Source: Thermohalobaculum sp039027855 (lineage in GTDB: Bacteria > Pseudomonadota > Alphaproteobacteria > Rhodobacterales > Rhodobacteraceae). Taken from it: 64,000 nucleotides of DNA. Made by a program: the position numbers and the translations under genes. A model generated the notes under the pieces. It saw only the letters and a program-made list of their open reading frames with translations, had not been told where the DNA came from and searched no databases. Where the stretch lies: positions 1 through 64,000 of the forward strand of contig JBCCJI010000002.1 in assembly GCA_039027855.1 (NCBI GenBank), in the 5' to 3' direction. Position 1 is the first letter of the stretch, and each line of letters opens with the position of its first letter. Below are positions 1-8,542 of the stretch, piece by piece.

Positions 1-133
1 GCGCAAGCGCGCGCCAGCGGCTGACGCACGCCGCACTCACCCCGAAGCGCTCTGCCGCCTGGCGGTGGCTCGCGCCCGCCTCGACGGCAGCGAGAACACG
101 GATACGAAGATCGACGGAAAGGGCTTTCGACAT
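1..133 (-). mobile_element. IS630-family transposase, N-terminal fragment cut by window edge
   Basis: The minus strand reads from an ATG at 133 to the window edge as 44 codons beginning MSKALSVDLRIRVLAAVEAG. Residues about 10-42 form a homeodomain-like helix-turn-helix (ASHRQAAERFGVSAACVSRW), the DNA-binding start typical of IS630/Tc1-type transposases. The DDE catalytic domain would lie outside the window, so intactness cannot be judged. Just upstream (184-199) lies AATGGGAATCCCAATT, with a perfect 5-bp dyad. It may belong to the element's end, but the inverted-repeat boundary and the TA target duplication cannot be fixed from one end. Confidence 0.72.
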
Positions 134-461
134 GCCTGCCGGCCTCCTCCTCCGGCAGACAGCTTCAATCAGACCATGCGCCCAATGGGAATCCCAATTC
201 AATTCAATCAGCTCGGATCACGCTCTAGCCTCGGGATGGGCCTAGGGCCGGGGACAAGATCGCCGCACGGCAGGGGCAACGCCCGGTTCTTCTTGACGCG
301 GCACATCCCGCAAACGCTCGCTGGCGGGCCTCGCAGGCTGTGTCTGCAGCCCATCACCAAGCGGCACCACCCACGTGCACGATGCATCCCGGAAGACAGC
401 CGAAACAGCCACAGGCACCCACAAAGACTCATCGCGGCGACCAGCCGCGATTCCGCTGCCT
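134..461. other. Gap between transposase start and hydrolase; no gene seen
   Basis: No convincing gene is visible on either strand; the open frames here lack family features and start signals. The first part is probably the outer end of the IS630-type element. It holds a short dyad at 186-196 and a TA dinucleotide inside CTCTAG near 222-227 that could be the insertion target. The remainder lies downstream of the hydrolase gene that ends at 462. Confidence 0.4.
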
Positions 462-1283
462 TCAACCGGCGTGACGTTCGACCCAGTCCAGCGCTTTCTC
501 GACCTCGCCCCAACCACCATTGTGACCCGAGCGCGGCATCAGGAAGTACTCCTTTTCCCCGGGCAGCGCGTCATAGAGCCTTCGGGCGTGGGCTGGCGGG
601 ATCACCCCGTCCTGTCCCGCGGCGACCACCAGCGTGGGCGCGGTCAGCGCAGGGGCCCGCGAAAGGCTCTCCCATCGCTCGTCCCACATCACGGCGCAGG
701 CCGGCAAAAATGGATAGTGATGCTCGGCCACCGCACAGAGCCGGTCGAAAGGCATCTTGAGCACCAGCGCCGAGGCCGGGCGCCTCGCCGCCACCTTGAC
801 CGCAACCGCCGCACCCAGGCTCGTGCCCTGGATCACCGGCGGTCGGTTCATGGGCCCCACCAGTTCGGGCAGCGCATCGTAGAGCATCAGGGCATCGGCC
901 GTGACCGCGGCCTCGGATGGGGCGCCGGGCGCGCCACCCGCCCCGCGATAATTGAGGATGGCCACGCCGTAGCCGCGGATCGTGAAGGGCGCCTGTCGGA
1001 TCGCCGCCCCAGCCGTAAACCCGGCATTACCGTCGAAATGTAGGATGACCGGTAGATTCCCCACCGGCGGCGAGACCCAGGCGATCACGGGTGTGCCGTC
1101 ATCGGCCGTCAATTCGACGAGCCGCCCGCGCATCATCGAGGTGACAGAGCGCGCGTCGAAGTCCTGGGTGAGCGGGTAGATCAGGCTCCGCCGTTCGATC
1201 AGGAAGGCCGCGACTACCGCCAACCAGACTGTGAGGAGAACGAGCCCGATCCTGATCAGCGTCCCGGCCAATCGCCGCATCAT
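462..1283 (-). CDS. Membrane-anchored alpha/beta hydrolase
   Basis: A 273-residue protein of the alpha/beta hydrolase fold. An N-terminal membrane segment (about residues 8-29) is followed by an HFDGN strand-loop near residue 82 that would form the oxyanion hole. The nucleophile elbow GTSLG has Ser near residue 155. A late Asp (GQDGVIP) and His (SGHNGGWG) complete the triad. The layout resembles the YfhR/BEM46 group of membrane-anchored hydrolases, whose substrates are mostly unknown. Two ATGs lie in tandem at 1283 and 1280. It stands alone between the IS fragment and a small reverse-facing ORF. Esterase or peptidase activity is inferred from the fold only. Confidence 0.85.
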   Translation of the reverse strand: MMRRLAGTLIRIGLVLLTVWLAVVAAFLIERRSLIYPLTQDFDARSVTSMMRGRLVELTADDGTPVIAWVSPPVGNLPVILHFDGNAGFTAGAAIRQAPFTIRGYGVAILNYRGAGGAPGAPSEAAVTADALMLYDALPELVGPMNRPPVIQGTSLGAAVAVKVAARRPASALVLKMPFDRLCAVAEHHYPFLPACAVMWDERWESLSRAPALTAPTLVVAAGQDGVIPPAHARRLYDALPGEKEYFLMPRSGHNGGWGEVEKALDWVERHAG

Positions 1284-1377
1284 GACAACATCACCACGAC
1301 CGTCTCACCCCCGCTTAACCATAGCCATGCCTCAATGCCCCCGCGCCGACCCATCGGCGCGAGAGGAGGTGATCGCA

Positions 1378-1464
1378 CTGAGTCAAAAGCAATACCGTCT
1401 AGCGATGGTGATGATCGCGGCCGTCGGCCTCATCGTCTCCATCGCGAGGCTCTTCGCGGGGTAG
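1378..1464 (+). CDS. Possible very small membrane protein (28 aa, CTG start)
   Basis: A perfect AGGAGG at 1364-1369 sits 8 nt before a CTG codon that opens a 28-residue frame. The frame ends with a hydrophobic helix (AMVMIAAVGLIVSIARLF) and a short positive stretch. The same frame also opens at an ATG at 1327 (46 aa), but that start has no ribosome-binding site. The stop is followed 15 nt later by an 11-bp perfect stem-loop, which supports a real short transcription unit. No family is recognised. CTG starts are rare, so this is tentative. Confidence 0.35.
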   Translation: MSQKQYRLAMVMIAAVGLIVSIARLFAG

Positions 1465-1479
1465 CCCTTGGGAAGAGTC

Positions 1480-1507
1480 GGGGCGGCGAGTTACCGCTCG
1501 CCGCCCC
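1480..1507. terminator. Perfect 11-bp stem-loop between small ORF and pntB
   Basis: GGGGCGGCGAG (1480-1490) pairs perfectly with CTCGCCGCCCC (1497-1507) around a 6-nt loop. There is no clear U-run on either strand. It could be a rho-independent-like terminator for the small plus-strand ORF or an end signal for the convergent pnt transcript. Confidence 0.5.
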
Positions 1508-1596
1508 ATGGAGATGATCACTGAGCCATCTCATACCGTCTTGCCCTCAATATGCCGTCGGCGTCTTGCCAAAGCAATAACGCCAGCAGGACCTCG

Positions 1597-3033
1597 TCAG
1601 GCGACGTTCGGCAGCAGCGCCTCGATCGAGCCCTTGGCATCGCCATAATACATCCGGCTGTTCTCCTTGAAGAACAGCGGGTTCTCGATGCCCGAGTAAC
1701 CCCGGCCCTTGCCGCGCTTCAGGATGAAGACCTGCCGTGACTTCCACACCTCCAGCACCGGCATCCCGGCGATGGGCGAGCCCGGATCGTCCTGCGCAGC
1801 GGGGTTCACGATGTCATTCGCGCCGATGATGATGCTGACATCGGTCTGGGGGAAATCCTCGTTGATCTCCTCCATCTCCAGGACGATGTCGTAAGGCACC
1901 TTGGCCTCGGCCAGCAGCACGTTCATGTGGCCCGGCAGACGGCCCGCCACGGGATGGATGGCAAAGCGCACCGACTTGCCCTTGGCACGCAGCTTCCGGG
2001 TCAGTTCGCTGACCGCCGCCTGCGCCTGCGCCACCGCCATGCCGTAGCCCGGCACGATCACCACGCTGTCGGCATCGTTGAGCGCCGAGGCGACGCCGTC
2101 GGTGTCGATGGCGATCTGCTCGCCCTCGACCTCCTGCGCCGAGGACTGCTCGCCCCCCCAACCGCCGAGGATCACCGAGACGAAGGAGCGGTTCATGCCC
2201 TTGCACATGATGTAGGATAGGATCGCCCCCGAGGCGCCGACCAGTGCGCCGACCACGATCAGCAGCGGGTTGCCGAGGGTGAAACCGATCGCCGCGGCCG
2301 CCCAACCGGAGTAGCTGTTCAGCATCGACACCACGACCGGCATGTCGGCGCCGCCGATGGCCATGATCAGGTGCCAGCCGATGGCGCCGGAGATGATCGC
2401 CACATAGATCAGGTTCGCCGGATCGCCGGTCTCGATGTACTGGTAGCCGAACAGCAGGCAGAGCCCGATCCCGGCCAGGTTCAGCTGATGGCGATAGGGC
2501 AGCGTCAGCGCGTTCGACGAGATCTTCCCCGCCAGCTTGCCATAGGCGACGATCGAGCCGGTGAAGGTCACCGCGCCGATGAAGATGCCGAGCAGCAGTT
2601 CGACCTTCAGGATCGAGAGCTCGACGCCGGTCTTCTTCGCGATGCTCGCGGCAAAGCCGGTCAGCTCCTTGGCCGTGCCGGCATCAACCGCCGTCAGCGC
2701 CCGCGTCATCTCGATATCGGCATTGAAGCCGATAAACACCGCCGCGAGGCCGACGAGGCTGTGAAAGCCTGCCACCAGCTCGGGCATCTGGGTCATCTCG
2801 ACCTGCTTGGCGATATAGGCCCCGGCGATACCGCCGACGGCCAGCAGGAAGATCACCATGCTTGGATCGCCGAGGCCCGGCGTGTTCAGCGTGGCGATGA
2901 TCGCCAACGTCATGCCGGTGATGCCGTACCAGATCGCCCGCTTCGCCTTCTCCTGGTTGGAGAGGCCGCCGAGTGCGAGGATGAACAGGATGGCCGCAAC
3001 AACATAGGCGGCCGTGATGAGTCCGATGCTCAT
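1597..3033 (-). CDS. pntB: NAD(P) transhydrogenase subunit beta
   Basis: A 478-residue beta subunit of the proton-translocating Re/Si-specific transhydrogenase, which makes NADPH from NADH using the proton gradient across the inner membrane. The first 270 residues or so are membrane helices, with the conserved channel histidine at residue 91 (AGFHSLVG). The soluble NADP(H)-binding domain III follows, showing the GYGMAVAQAQ fingerprint near residues 329-338, GANDIVNP, and KRGKGRGYSGIENP near the end. It lies 16 nt downstream of pntA on the same strand, so the two are surely co-transcribed. Length and motifs are normal for the family. Confidence 0.97.
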   Translation of the reverse strand: MSIGLITAAYVVAAILFILALGGLSNQEKAKRAIWYGITGMTLAIIATLNTPGLGDPSMVIFLLAVGGIAGAYIAKQVEMTQMPELVAGFHSLVGLAAVFIGFNADIEMTRALTAVDAGTAKELTGFAASIAKKTGVELSILKVELLLGIFIGAVTFTGSIVAYGKLAGKISSNALTLPYRHQLNLAGIGLCLLFGYQYIETGDPANLIYVAIISGAIGWHLIMAIGGADMPVVVSMLNSYSGWAAAAIGFTLGNPLLIVVGALVGASGAILSYIMCKGMNRSFVSVILGGWGGEQSSAQEVEGEQIAIDTDGVASALNDADSVVIVPGYGMAVAQAQAAVSELTRKLRAKGKSVRFAIHPVAGRLPGHMNVLLAEAKVPYDIVLEMEEINEDFPQTDVSIIIGANDIVNPAAQDDPGSPIAGMPVLEVWKSRQVFILKRGKGRGYSGIENPLFFKENSRMYYGDAKGSIEALLPNVA

Positions 3034-3049
3034 GTCTCGGGCTCCCGGA

Positions 3050-4630
3050 TCAGGACTTCTGGAACATGGCGAGCATCCGGCGCGTCACGAGGAAGCCGCC
3101 GAAGATGTTCACCGCCGCAACCAGGATACTGGCCGCCGCGAGATAGCCGACCGTCTCGTCTGGCGAGCCGATCTGTAACAGCGCGCCGACGATGATGATC
3201 GACGAGACGGCGTTGGTGATTGCCATCAGCGGCGTGTGCAGTGAGTGGGCGACGCCCCAGATCACGTAGAAGCCGACGAAACAGGCCAGCACGAAGACGA
3301 TCAGATCCTGCATGAAGCTGACCGGGGCCACGCTGCCGATCAGCAGCAGCACGACGCCGCCGATGGCCAGCATCTGACCGGTCTGGTCGAGCGACTTCTT
3401 CAACTCCGCCGCCTCGCGAGCCGCCTTCTGCTCAGGCGTTTCCTCGACCTTCTTCTCCTTCGGCGCCTGCTTGGCGATCGCGTTGATCTTGGGCGGCGGC
3501 GGCGGGAAGGTGATCTCGCCCTGGTGACAGACCGTCGCCGAGCGGATGACGTCATCCTCCATATTGACGTTCGGCTGACCGTCCTTCTCGGGCGTCAGGT
3601 CGTCCATCAGATGGCGGATATTGGTCGAGTAGAGGTTCGAGGACTGCGTCGCCATGCGGCTGGCAAAGTCAGTGTAGCCGATGATCACCACGCCGTTGTC
3701 GGTGACGATGCGCTCGTCCTTGACCGTCAGATCGCAGTTGCCGCCGCGCTCGGCCGCGAGGTCAACGATCACGCTCCCGTTCTTCATCGCCGCGACCATG
3801 TCCTTGGTCCACAGCTTCGGCGCGTCACGGCCGGGGATCAGGGCGGTGGTGATGACGATGTCGATCTCGGGCGCCAGCTCGCGGAACTTGGCCAGCTGCT
3901 TGTCGCGGAACTCCGGGCTCGACGGCTTGGCATAGCCGCCGGTCTCGGCGCCGTCGGTCTGCTCCTCCTCGAAATCGAGATAGACGAACTCGGCGCCCAT
4001 GCTCTCGATCTGCTCCGCCACTTCTGGGCGCACGTCGAAGGCGTAAGTGATCGCGCCGAGCGAGGTCGAGGTTCCGATGGCCGCCAGCCCCGCGACGCCC
4101 GCGCCCACCACGAGCACCTTGGCCGGCGGCACCTTGCCCGCGGCGGTGACCTGACCGGTGAAGAAACGACCGAAATTGTTGCCCGCCTCGATCACCGCGC
4201 GGTAGCCGGCGATATTGGCCATCGAGGACAGCGCGTCCATCTTCTGCGCGCGGCTGATGCGCGGGACCATGTCCATGGCCATCACGGTCAGCTTCTTCTC
4301 GTTGAGCTTGCCCAGCAGCTCTTCGTTCTGCCCCGGATAGATATGGGTGATCAGCGTCTTGCCCTCGGGCGCGGCCTCCACCTGCTCCAGGCTCGGTGGG
4401 CGCACCATCGAGATGATATCGGCCCCCGACCAGACATCATCCGCCGTATCCACCACCGTCACGCCGGCTGCGCGATAGGCATCGTCAGTGAACGCCGCCG
4501 CTGCGCCCGCCCCGCTCTCCACCAGGCAGTCATAGCCCAGTTTCTGCAGACGGCCGGCACTTTCCGGGGTGAGCGCGACCCGGGCCTCGCCGGGCGCTGT
4601 TTCCTTGGGTGCACCGATCTTCATGCCCAT
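3050..4630 (-). CDS. pntA: NAD(P) transhydrogenase subunit alpha (single chain)
   Basis: A 526-residue alpha subunit. The N-terminal alanine-dehydrogenase-like domain I binds NAD(H), with a Rossmann motif VGAGVAGLAAIG near residues 175-186. A charged linker rich in Lys/Glu follows a PPPPP stretch. The C-terminal part carries about four membrane helices (domain II). Some alphaproteobacteria split this subunit into PntAA and PntAB; here it is one polypeptide, as in E. coli. It precedes pntB by 16 nt and follows a small oxidase-subunit gene by 80 nt, so all three may share a transcript linked to respiration and redox balance. Confidence 0.97.
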   Translation of the reverse strand: MGMKIGAPKETAPGEARVALTPESAGRLQKLGYDCLVESGAGAAAAFTDDAYRAAGVTVVDTADDVWSGADIISMVRPPSLEQVEAAPEGKTLITHIYPGQNEELLGKLNEKKLTVMAMDMVPRISRAQKMDALSSMANIAGYRAVIEAGNNFGRFFTGQVTAAGKVPPAKVLVVGAGVAGLAAIGTSTSLGAITYAFDVRPEVAEQIESMGAEFVYLDFEEEQTDGAETGGYAKPSSPEFRDKQLAKFRELAPEIDIVITTALIPGRDAPKLWTKDMVAAMKNGSVIVDLAAERGGNCDLTVKDERIVTDNGVVIIGYTDFASRMATQSSNLYSTNIRHLMDDLTPEKDGQPNVNMEDDVIRSATVCHQGEITFPPPPPKINAIAKQAPKEKKVEETPEQKAAREAAELKKSLDQTGQMLAIGGVVLLLIGSVAPVSFMQDLIVFVLACFVGFYVIWGVAHSLHTPLMAITNAVSSIIIVGALLQIGSPDETVGYLAAASILVAAVNIFGGFLVTRRMLAMFQKS

Positions 4631-4710
4631 AGCGTCTTTTCCTCTTTGCCCTCGTGCTATTGCCCGCGATGCGGGATCTTTATCGGGTCTTTGCGCCCCT
4701 AGCTCGCCCT

Positions 4711-4860
4711 TCAGGTACCCACGAATGCCAGGAAGATCAGGATACCGATCGACACGACACCCACGAGCACCGCGGCGCGGATAAAGCCGTTGAAGGTGGC
4801 TTCGTGCTCCTCGATCTTCGGCGGCTCAGCGCCACCGGGCTCTTCGCCATCGGCCATCAT
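4711..4860 (-). CDS. aa3-type cytochrome c oxidase subunit IV, small membrane protein
   Basis: A 48-49 residue protein: an acidic, Pro-rich N-terminus, then EEHEATFNGFIRAAVLVGVV, then one membrane helix and a short C-terminus. This matches the small bacterial aa3-oxidase subunit IV family of alphaproteobacteria, a single-helix accessory subunit of cytochrome c oxidase. Two ATGs occur at 4860 and 4857. A GGGAG element just upstream is better spaced for the second. It sits 80 nt upstream of pntA on the same strand, an arrangement I associate with Rhodobacterales from general knowledge. Confidence 0.85.
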   Translation of the reverse strand: MMADGEEPGGAEPPKIEEHEATFNGFIRAAVLVGVVSIGILIFLAFVGT

Positions 4861-4936
4861 CGTCTCCCAGGCTCACTCGGCATCATGTGTCGGAGTATCG
4901 CGCCGGCGCGCGGCACTACGGTAGGGTGCGGGGGAT

Positions 4937-5605
4937 TTATCCAAACGAAGCGGGCTTGTCATGCCCGTCCTTAGCCTTGTTCCCATCAGGCGGGGGAAGG
5001 ATCGCATCCGCTGCGTCACCATGTGTCGGATGGGGTATGCCGGGCGATGGTACGGCTAACGCGCCCGGCGATGGATCCTCACCGACCATTGCCCTGTCAG
5101 GAACCCCAGGAGGAACCCCAGGAGGAGCCCCGGGAGGAACCCCCGGAGGAACCCCGTGGGGAACCCGGTGCGGAACCCGGTCAGGGCTCCCGTCAGGAAC
5201 CTCATCAGCGACCCAATCGGAACCACCGCCATCGTTCACACCAGGGCCACGATCCGAGCCATCACCGGCATCGCGTTCCATCGCGGTGGCCGGCGCCGGT
5301 GCCGCATGATCCTGGCCGTCGCCTTCCAGCAGGCGGTGCAGCCGCGCGGCCTCGGCCCGCCAGCCGCGCGCCTCGGCCTCGGCGGCCTCGGCTCGGGCGA
5401 TCAAGGTGCTGTGCCGGGGGCCAAGCGCGGTCCAGAACCCGTGCAACAGCCAGCCGACAAGAACCGCGATGACCAGGACAAGGGCGACCGCAATCTCCAG
5501 TGACACAGCCCCGTCAGCCCCGATCTCTGCCGTGACGCGGCGGAGCGCGGCGGTCAGGCCGTCAATCGCCTCTGCGATCAGTCCGGGCGTGTCGGGGTCT
5601 TCCAT
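4937..5605 (-). CDS. Proline-rich membrane protein with 12-bp coding repeats
   Basis: A 222-residue protein of unknown function. A first segment with an amphipathic helix precedes one strong membrane helix (about residues 40-60), then a short Ala/Glu-rich helical stretch suggestive of a coiled coil. The C-terminal half is low-complexity and rich in Pro, Gly and Asp, including GVPPGVPPGAPPGVPPGVPD. That tract is encoded by about nine degenerate 12-bp units (5101-5208). The ATG at 5605 has GGGAG 8 nt upstream. The frame could also begin at GTG 5614, which would overlap the upstream gene as GTGA. It is translationally close-coupled to the OmpA-domain gene, so it may act with it at the envelope. 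Confidence 0.7.
   Translation of the reverse strand: MEDPDTPGLIAEAIDGLTAALRRVTAEIGADGAVSLEIAVALVLVIAVLVGWLLHGFWTALGPRHSTLIARAEAAEAEARGWRAEAARLHRLLEGDGQDHAAPAPATAMERDAGDGSDRGPGVNDGGGSDWVADEVPDGSPDRVPHRVPHGVPPGVPPGAPPGVPPGVPDRAMVGEDPSPGALAVPSPGIPHPTHGDAADAILPPPDGNKAKDGHDKPASFG
5101..5208. repeat. Degenerate 12-bp tandem repeat inside a coding region
   Basis: About nine consecutive 12-bp units of the form gaaccccaggag can be read from 5101 to 5208. The first two are identical and the rest increasingly diverged. The period is a multiple of three, so copy-number change leaves the minus-strand gene in frame and yields a four-residue repeat (P-G-V-P type) in the protein. Confidence 0.85.
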
Positions 5606-5610
5606 CGCCC

Positions 5611-7524
5611 TCACTCCCGCCCGATGCGTGATACCGGATCACCGTCCACGGTATCGGAAGCCGCGTTGGCGGGCTCCAACGCGCTGAAAGCGATCCGGCG
5701 GTTGAGTGCACGCCCCTCCGCCGTCGCATTGTCGGCAACCGGCGCGACCTCGCCATAGCCCCGCGCATAAAGCCTGACCCGCCGGGGATCCGCCCGGGCG
5801 CTGAGCGCGCCCTGCACCGCCTCGGCGCGCTGACGGCTGAGCCTGCGGTTCATCGAGGCGCGGCCCTGGTTGTCGGTGTGGCCACCGACCTCGATCACTG
5901 CCCCGCGACAGCGCGCCAGCACCGCCGACAACCGCTCCACCGTGCGCCGCGCGGCAGCGTCGAGCTCGGTCGAGCCCGGTGCGAACGTTAGTGGCCTAAG
6001 GGCGACCTCACGGTTGAGCGCGGCGGCGCAGGCGGCGGGGGGCAAGGGACGCTCGGCCAGCGCAGCAGGCAGATCGACCGTGAGGCGCGTCGAAAGCTGC
6101 ACCCCGGGCGCCAGGCCATCGGCCAACAGGCGCTGCGTCGCGACCGCATCCGGACCCGAGAGGACCGTCGCACGAAGCACCACGCGCGCGGGGCCAATGG
6201 CTGCCCGCCCGGTCAATCGCACCCGCGTCATCGCATCGAGCGCCGTCACCGCCGAACGCGCGATGGCCGGGTCGGGGATCGGCGCGCCGACACCGCCGGC
6301 TACCGCCAGACGCGTCACGTCGACACCGTCGCGCCCGGCGATCCCGGCCGCCATCGTCTCCAGCGCCGCCGCCACCTCGGCCGTCGCCACAGTCCCCGCC
6401 AGCCTCACGCCGTCGGCATCACGCTCGATCATCATCCATCCGATCTCGGCGATGCTCGGCGGCGTAGATCCGTCCCCATCGCTAAGCGATGCATCCAGCG
6501 CGAAACCCGCGGGCAGGCGCGCCGCCAGCGTCGCCAGCGCTGTCTCGAACCGATCCTGGCTGACACCGACACCGCCCGCCCGCACAGGATCGGCCTCAAG
6601 CCGCGCGAGCGAGCCCGACAGTGTCATCCGCGCCCCGGGCAGGCCCGCAACGGCGTCAAGGCCAGCCATCGCCGCCGCCTGCCAATCGAGCGCCGGGGCC
6701 CCGACACCGGCCTGACAATCACCCGGCGAGGCCTTGCCCCCCGCCGCGGCCACCGCCGCCTCGATCCGCCGCGCCTCCGCGCCATCGCGCGCGGCGCAAG
6801 TCTGAAGCAGGGGGCGGCCGTCCTCATCGGCGGCAATGATGATGCGAAAGGGCACGATGGGCCGCCGCGGCACGGTGAGCGCGGTCGCAAGCTCCAGAGA
6901 GGGCCCTGCCATGGCGCCGAGGCCAACCTGCAGACGCTGGCGCTCAGCCTCACTGACCGCGATCCCGCTGATCGAGGCGCGCGCCGGCTCCAGCCGGATG
7001 AAGGCGTTGGTGACCTCGCCAAGCGCTGCCAGCGACACCGACACGGCGGCGCCCCAGGCCACCGGCTCACCACCGGCCTCGATACCGGAAAGATCGGCGA
7101 TCTGTGCTTCGGGAAATGCGGCACCGAGGGCGATCAACAGGTCGGCCCGCGCGGCTGGCCCGGGAAAACTGCCCGTCACCAGGATCGTGTCTCCCTCACG
7201 GAAGAGCTCAACCAGCATCGGCGCGCGGCGTGGCCCGGCCGCCGGCTCGAGTGTGGCCGCGCGCACGACACTCGCCATCGGCAGGGCGCGCGCCAAGGTG
7301 CGGCCGAGCAGGTCGTCCGATGCCGCATCCGGCGCCTCTCCGGTGACGCGCAAGCGCCGGCCTTCCACCTCGATCGCCGCCCAGCTAGCGCCCAGAGCTG
7401 CCGCCACGCCCGCCGCCTCATGGGCGAGATGCCGTTCGACCACCGGCACCGCAAGCCCCGCCACACCGCGCAACGCAAGGCCCAGGGCAAAGATCAGCGG
7501 CAGGAAGACGATAAGGCGTCGCAT
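5611..7524 (-). CDS. OmpA-domain envelope protein with N-terminal anchor
   Basis: A 637-residue protein. Residues about 4-25 form a signal anchor. A long Ala-rich middle resembles repeated BON-like alpha/beta units. The last 120 residues form an OmpA/MotB-type peptidoglycan-binding domain, shown by FAPGSTELDAAARRTVERL, VEVGGHTDNQG and the closing NRRIAF. Proteins of this plan are thought to tie the membrane to peptidoglycan in the periplasm. It is first in a minus-strand run whose next gene overlaps or abuts its stop codon. A specific role is not evident; the C-terminal domain call is firm, the BON call is tentative. Confidence 0.85.
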   Translation of the reverse strand: MRRLIVFLPLIFALGLALRGVAGLAVPVVERHLAHEAAGVAAALGASWAAIEVEGRRLRVTGEAPDAASDDLLGRTLARALPMASVVRAATLEPAAGPRRAPMLVELFREGDTILVTGSFPGPAARADLLIALGAAFPEAQIADLSGIEAGGEPVAWGAAVSVSLAALGEVTNAFIRLEPARASISGIAVSEAERQRLQVGLGAMAGPSLELATALTVPRRPIVPFRIIIAADEDGRPLLQTCAARDGAEARRIEAAVAAAGGKASPGDCQAGVGAPALDWQAAAMAGLDAVAGLPGARMTLSGSLARLEADPVRAGGVGVSQDRFETALATLAARLPAGFALDASLSDGDGSTPPSIAEIGWMMIERDADGVRLAGTVATAEVAAALETMAAGIAGRDGVDVTRLAVAGGVGAPIPDPAIARSAVTALDAMTRVRLTGRAAIGPARVVLRATVLSGPDAVATQRLLADGLAPGVQLSTRLTVDLPAALAERPLPPAACAAALNREVALRPLTFAPGSTELDAAARRTVERLSAVLARCRGAVIEVGGHTDNQGRASMNRRLSRQRAEAVQGALSARADPRRVRLYARGYGEVAPVADNATAEGRALNRRIAFSALEPANAASDTVDGDPVSRIGRE

Positions 7525-7684
7525 CGCCTCTCCGGTTTCGGTTGGGCAGACAAGACACAGGCGGCAGGCGATCCCGCATCAGAGGCGCTACCGGCTATGC
7601 CCGACGCTTTCCCCATGCCAAAGCACGATGAACGAGGCGGCGCAACCGCACCAAGGCCCCGAAGAGGACCGCTGACGAGGACCC

Positions 7685-8482
7685 ATGCCACCAGTCGATA
7701 CCCCGGCGCAGGTGACAACCACCGCCTTATCGTTTCTGCCGCCAAGGATCGTCGCGCATCGCGGCGCATCGGTCGCGGCCCCCGAGAACACATTTGCCGC
7801 GTTGCGCCGGGCCGCCGGCATGGGTGCGCGATGGGTCGAGGTCGACGCATCGTTGCTCGGCTGCGGCACGGCCGTGCTGCACCACGACGCGACACTTGGG
7901 CGAACAAGCAGTGGCGACCGGCCGCTTCTCGCGCTGAGCGCGGCTGATCTCGCCGGGATCGACGCGGGCGCGTGGCATTCCGAGGCGCATGCCGGAGAGC
8001 CGATCCCGACGCTCGCGGCCGCGCTCGACCTCGTCGCAGCCCTCGGCCTTGGTCTTAATCTCGAGCTCAAGACCCATGGCGCCGACCCAGGACCGCTGGC
8101 GCGGGCGGCAGCAGCCGCGTTGAACGCCCGCCCTGCGCTGGCAAACAAGGTGCTCGTCTCCAGTTTTGACCATGCCGCATTGGTCGAGATGCAGCGTATC
8201 GCGCCGGCCTATCCCCGCGCCCCGATCTGGCATGGCCCGCCCGCCGACTGGGCCACCACGGCCCGCCAGCTTGACGCTGTGGCCCTGCATGCGGGCGCAG
8301 ATGAGATCACGCCGGACCAGATCGCCGAAGCAACGGCGCTCGGTCTGCCGACCAGGGTCTTTACCGTCAACGATACCGAGGAGGCCGCACGCCTGCGCCG
8401 CATGGGCGTGGCAGCGTTCTTCACCGACGTGCCCGAACACTTCCTGGCGGATCCAAACTGGGTCGCCTGGGACGCAACCTGA
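7685..8482 (+). CDS. Glycerophosphodiester phosphodiesterase (GDPD family)
   Basis: A 265-residue cytosolic-type GDPD, which hydrolyses glycerophosphodiesters to glycerol-3-phosphate and an alcohol. The family fingerprint is complete: AHRG near residues 24-27 followed by PENT, the HHDATLGRTSSG segment, NLELKTHG for metal binding, and the closing IFTVND-type strand (RVFTVNDTEEA) before the last helix. No signal peptide is seen, so it resembles cytoplasmic UgpQ rather than periplasmic GlpQ. It is a lone plus-strand gene divergent from the OmpA gene; no ugp transport genes are in view. Confidence 0.93.
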   Translation: MPPVDTPAQVTTTALSFLPPRIVAHRGASVAAPENTFAALRRAAGMGARWVEVDASLLGCGTAVLHHDATLGRTSSGDRPLLALSAADLAGIDAGAWHSEAHAGEPIPTLAAALDLVAALGLGLNLELKTHGADPGPLARAAAAALNARPALANKVLVSSFDHAALVEMQRIAPAYPRAPIWHGPPADWATTARQLDAVALHAGADEITPDQIAEATALGLPTRVFTVNDTEEAARLRRMGVAAFFTDVPEHFLADPNWVAWDAT

Positions 8483-8542
8483 GGCGGTGAGCAGACCCCA
8501 CCGGCCCAGGTCAGACCCCAGCACGGCTGACAGGCGCGCCGA

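Noticed and set aside
5101..5208. Tandem repeats considered as a CRISPR array
   Set aside because: Units are 12 bp with no spacers and lie inside a coding frame.
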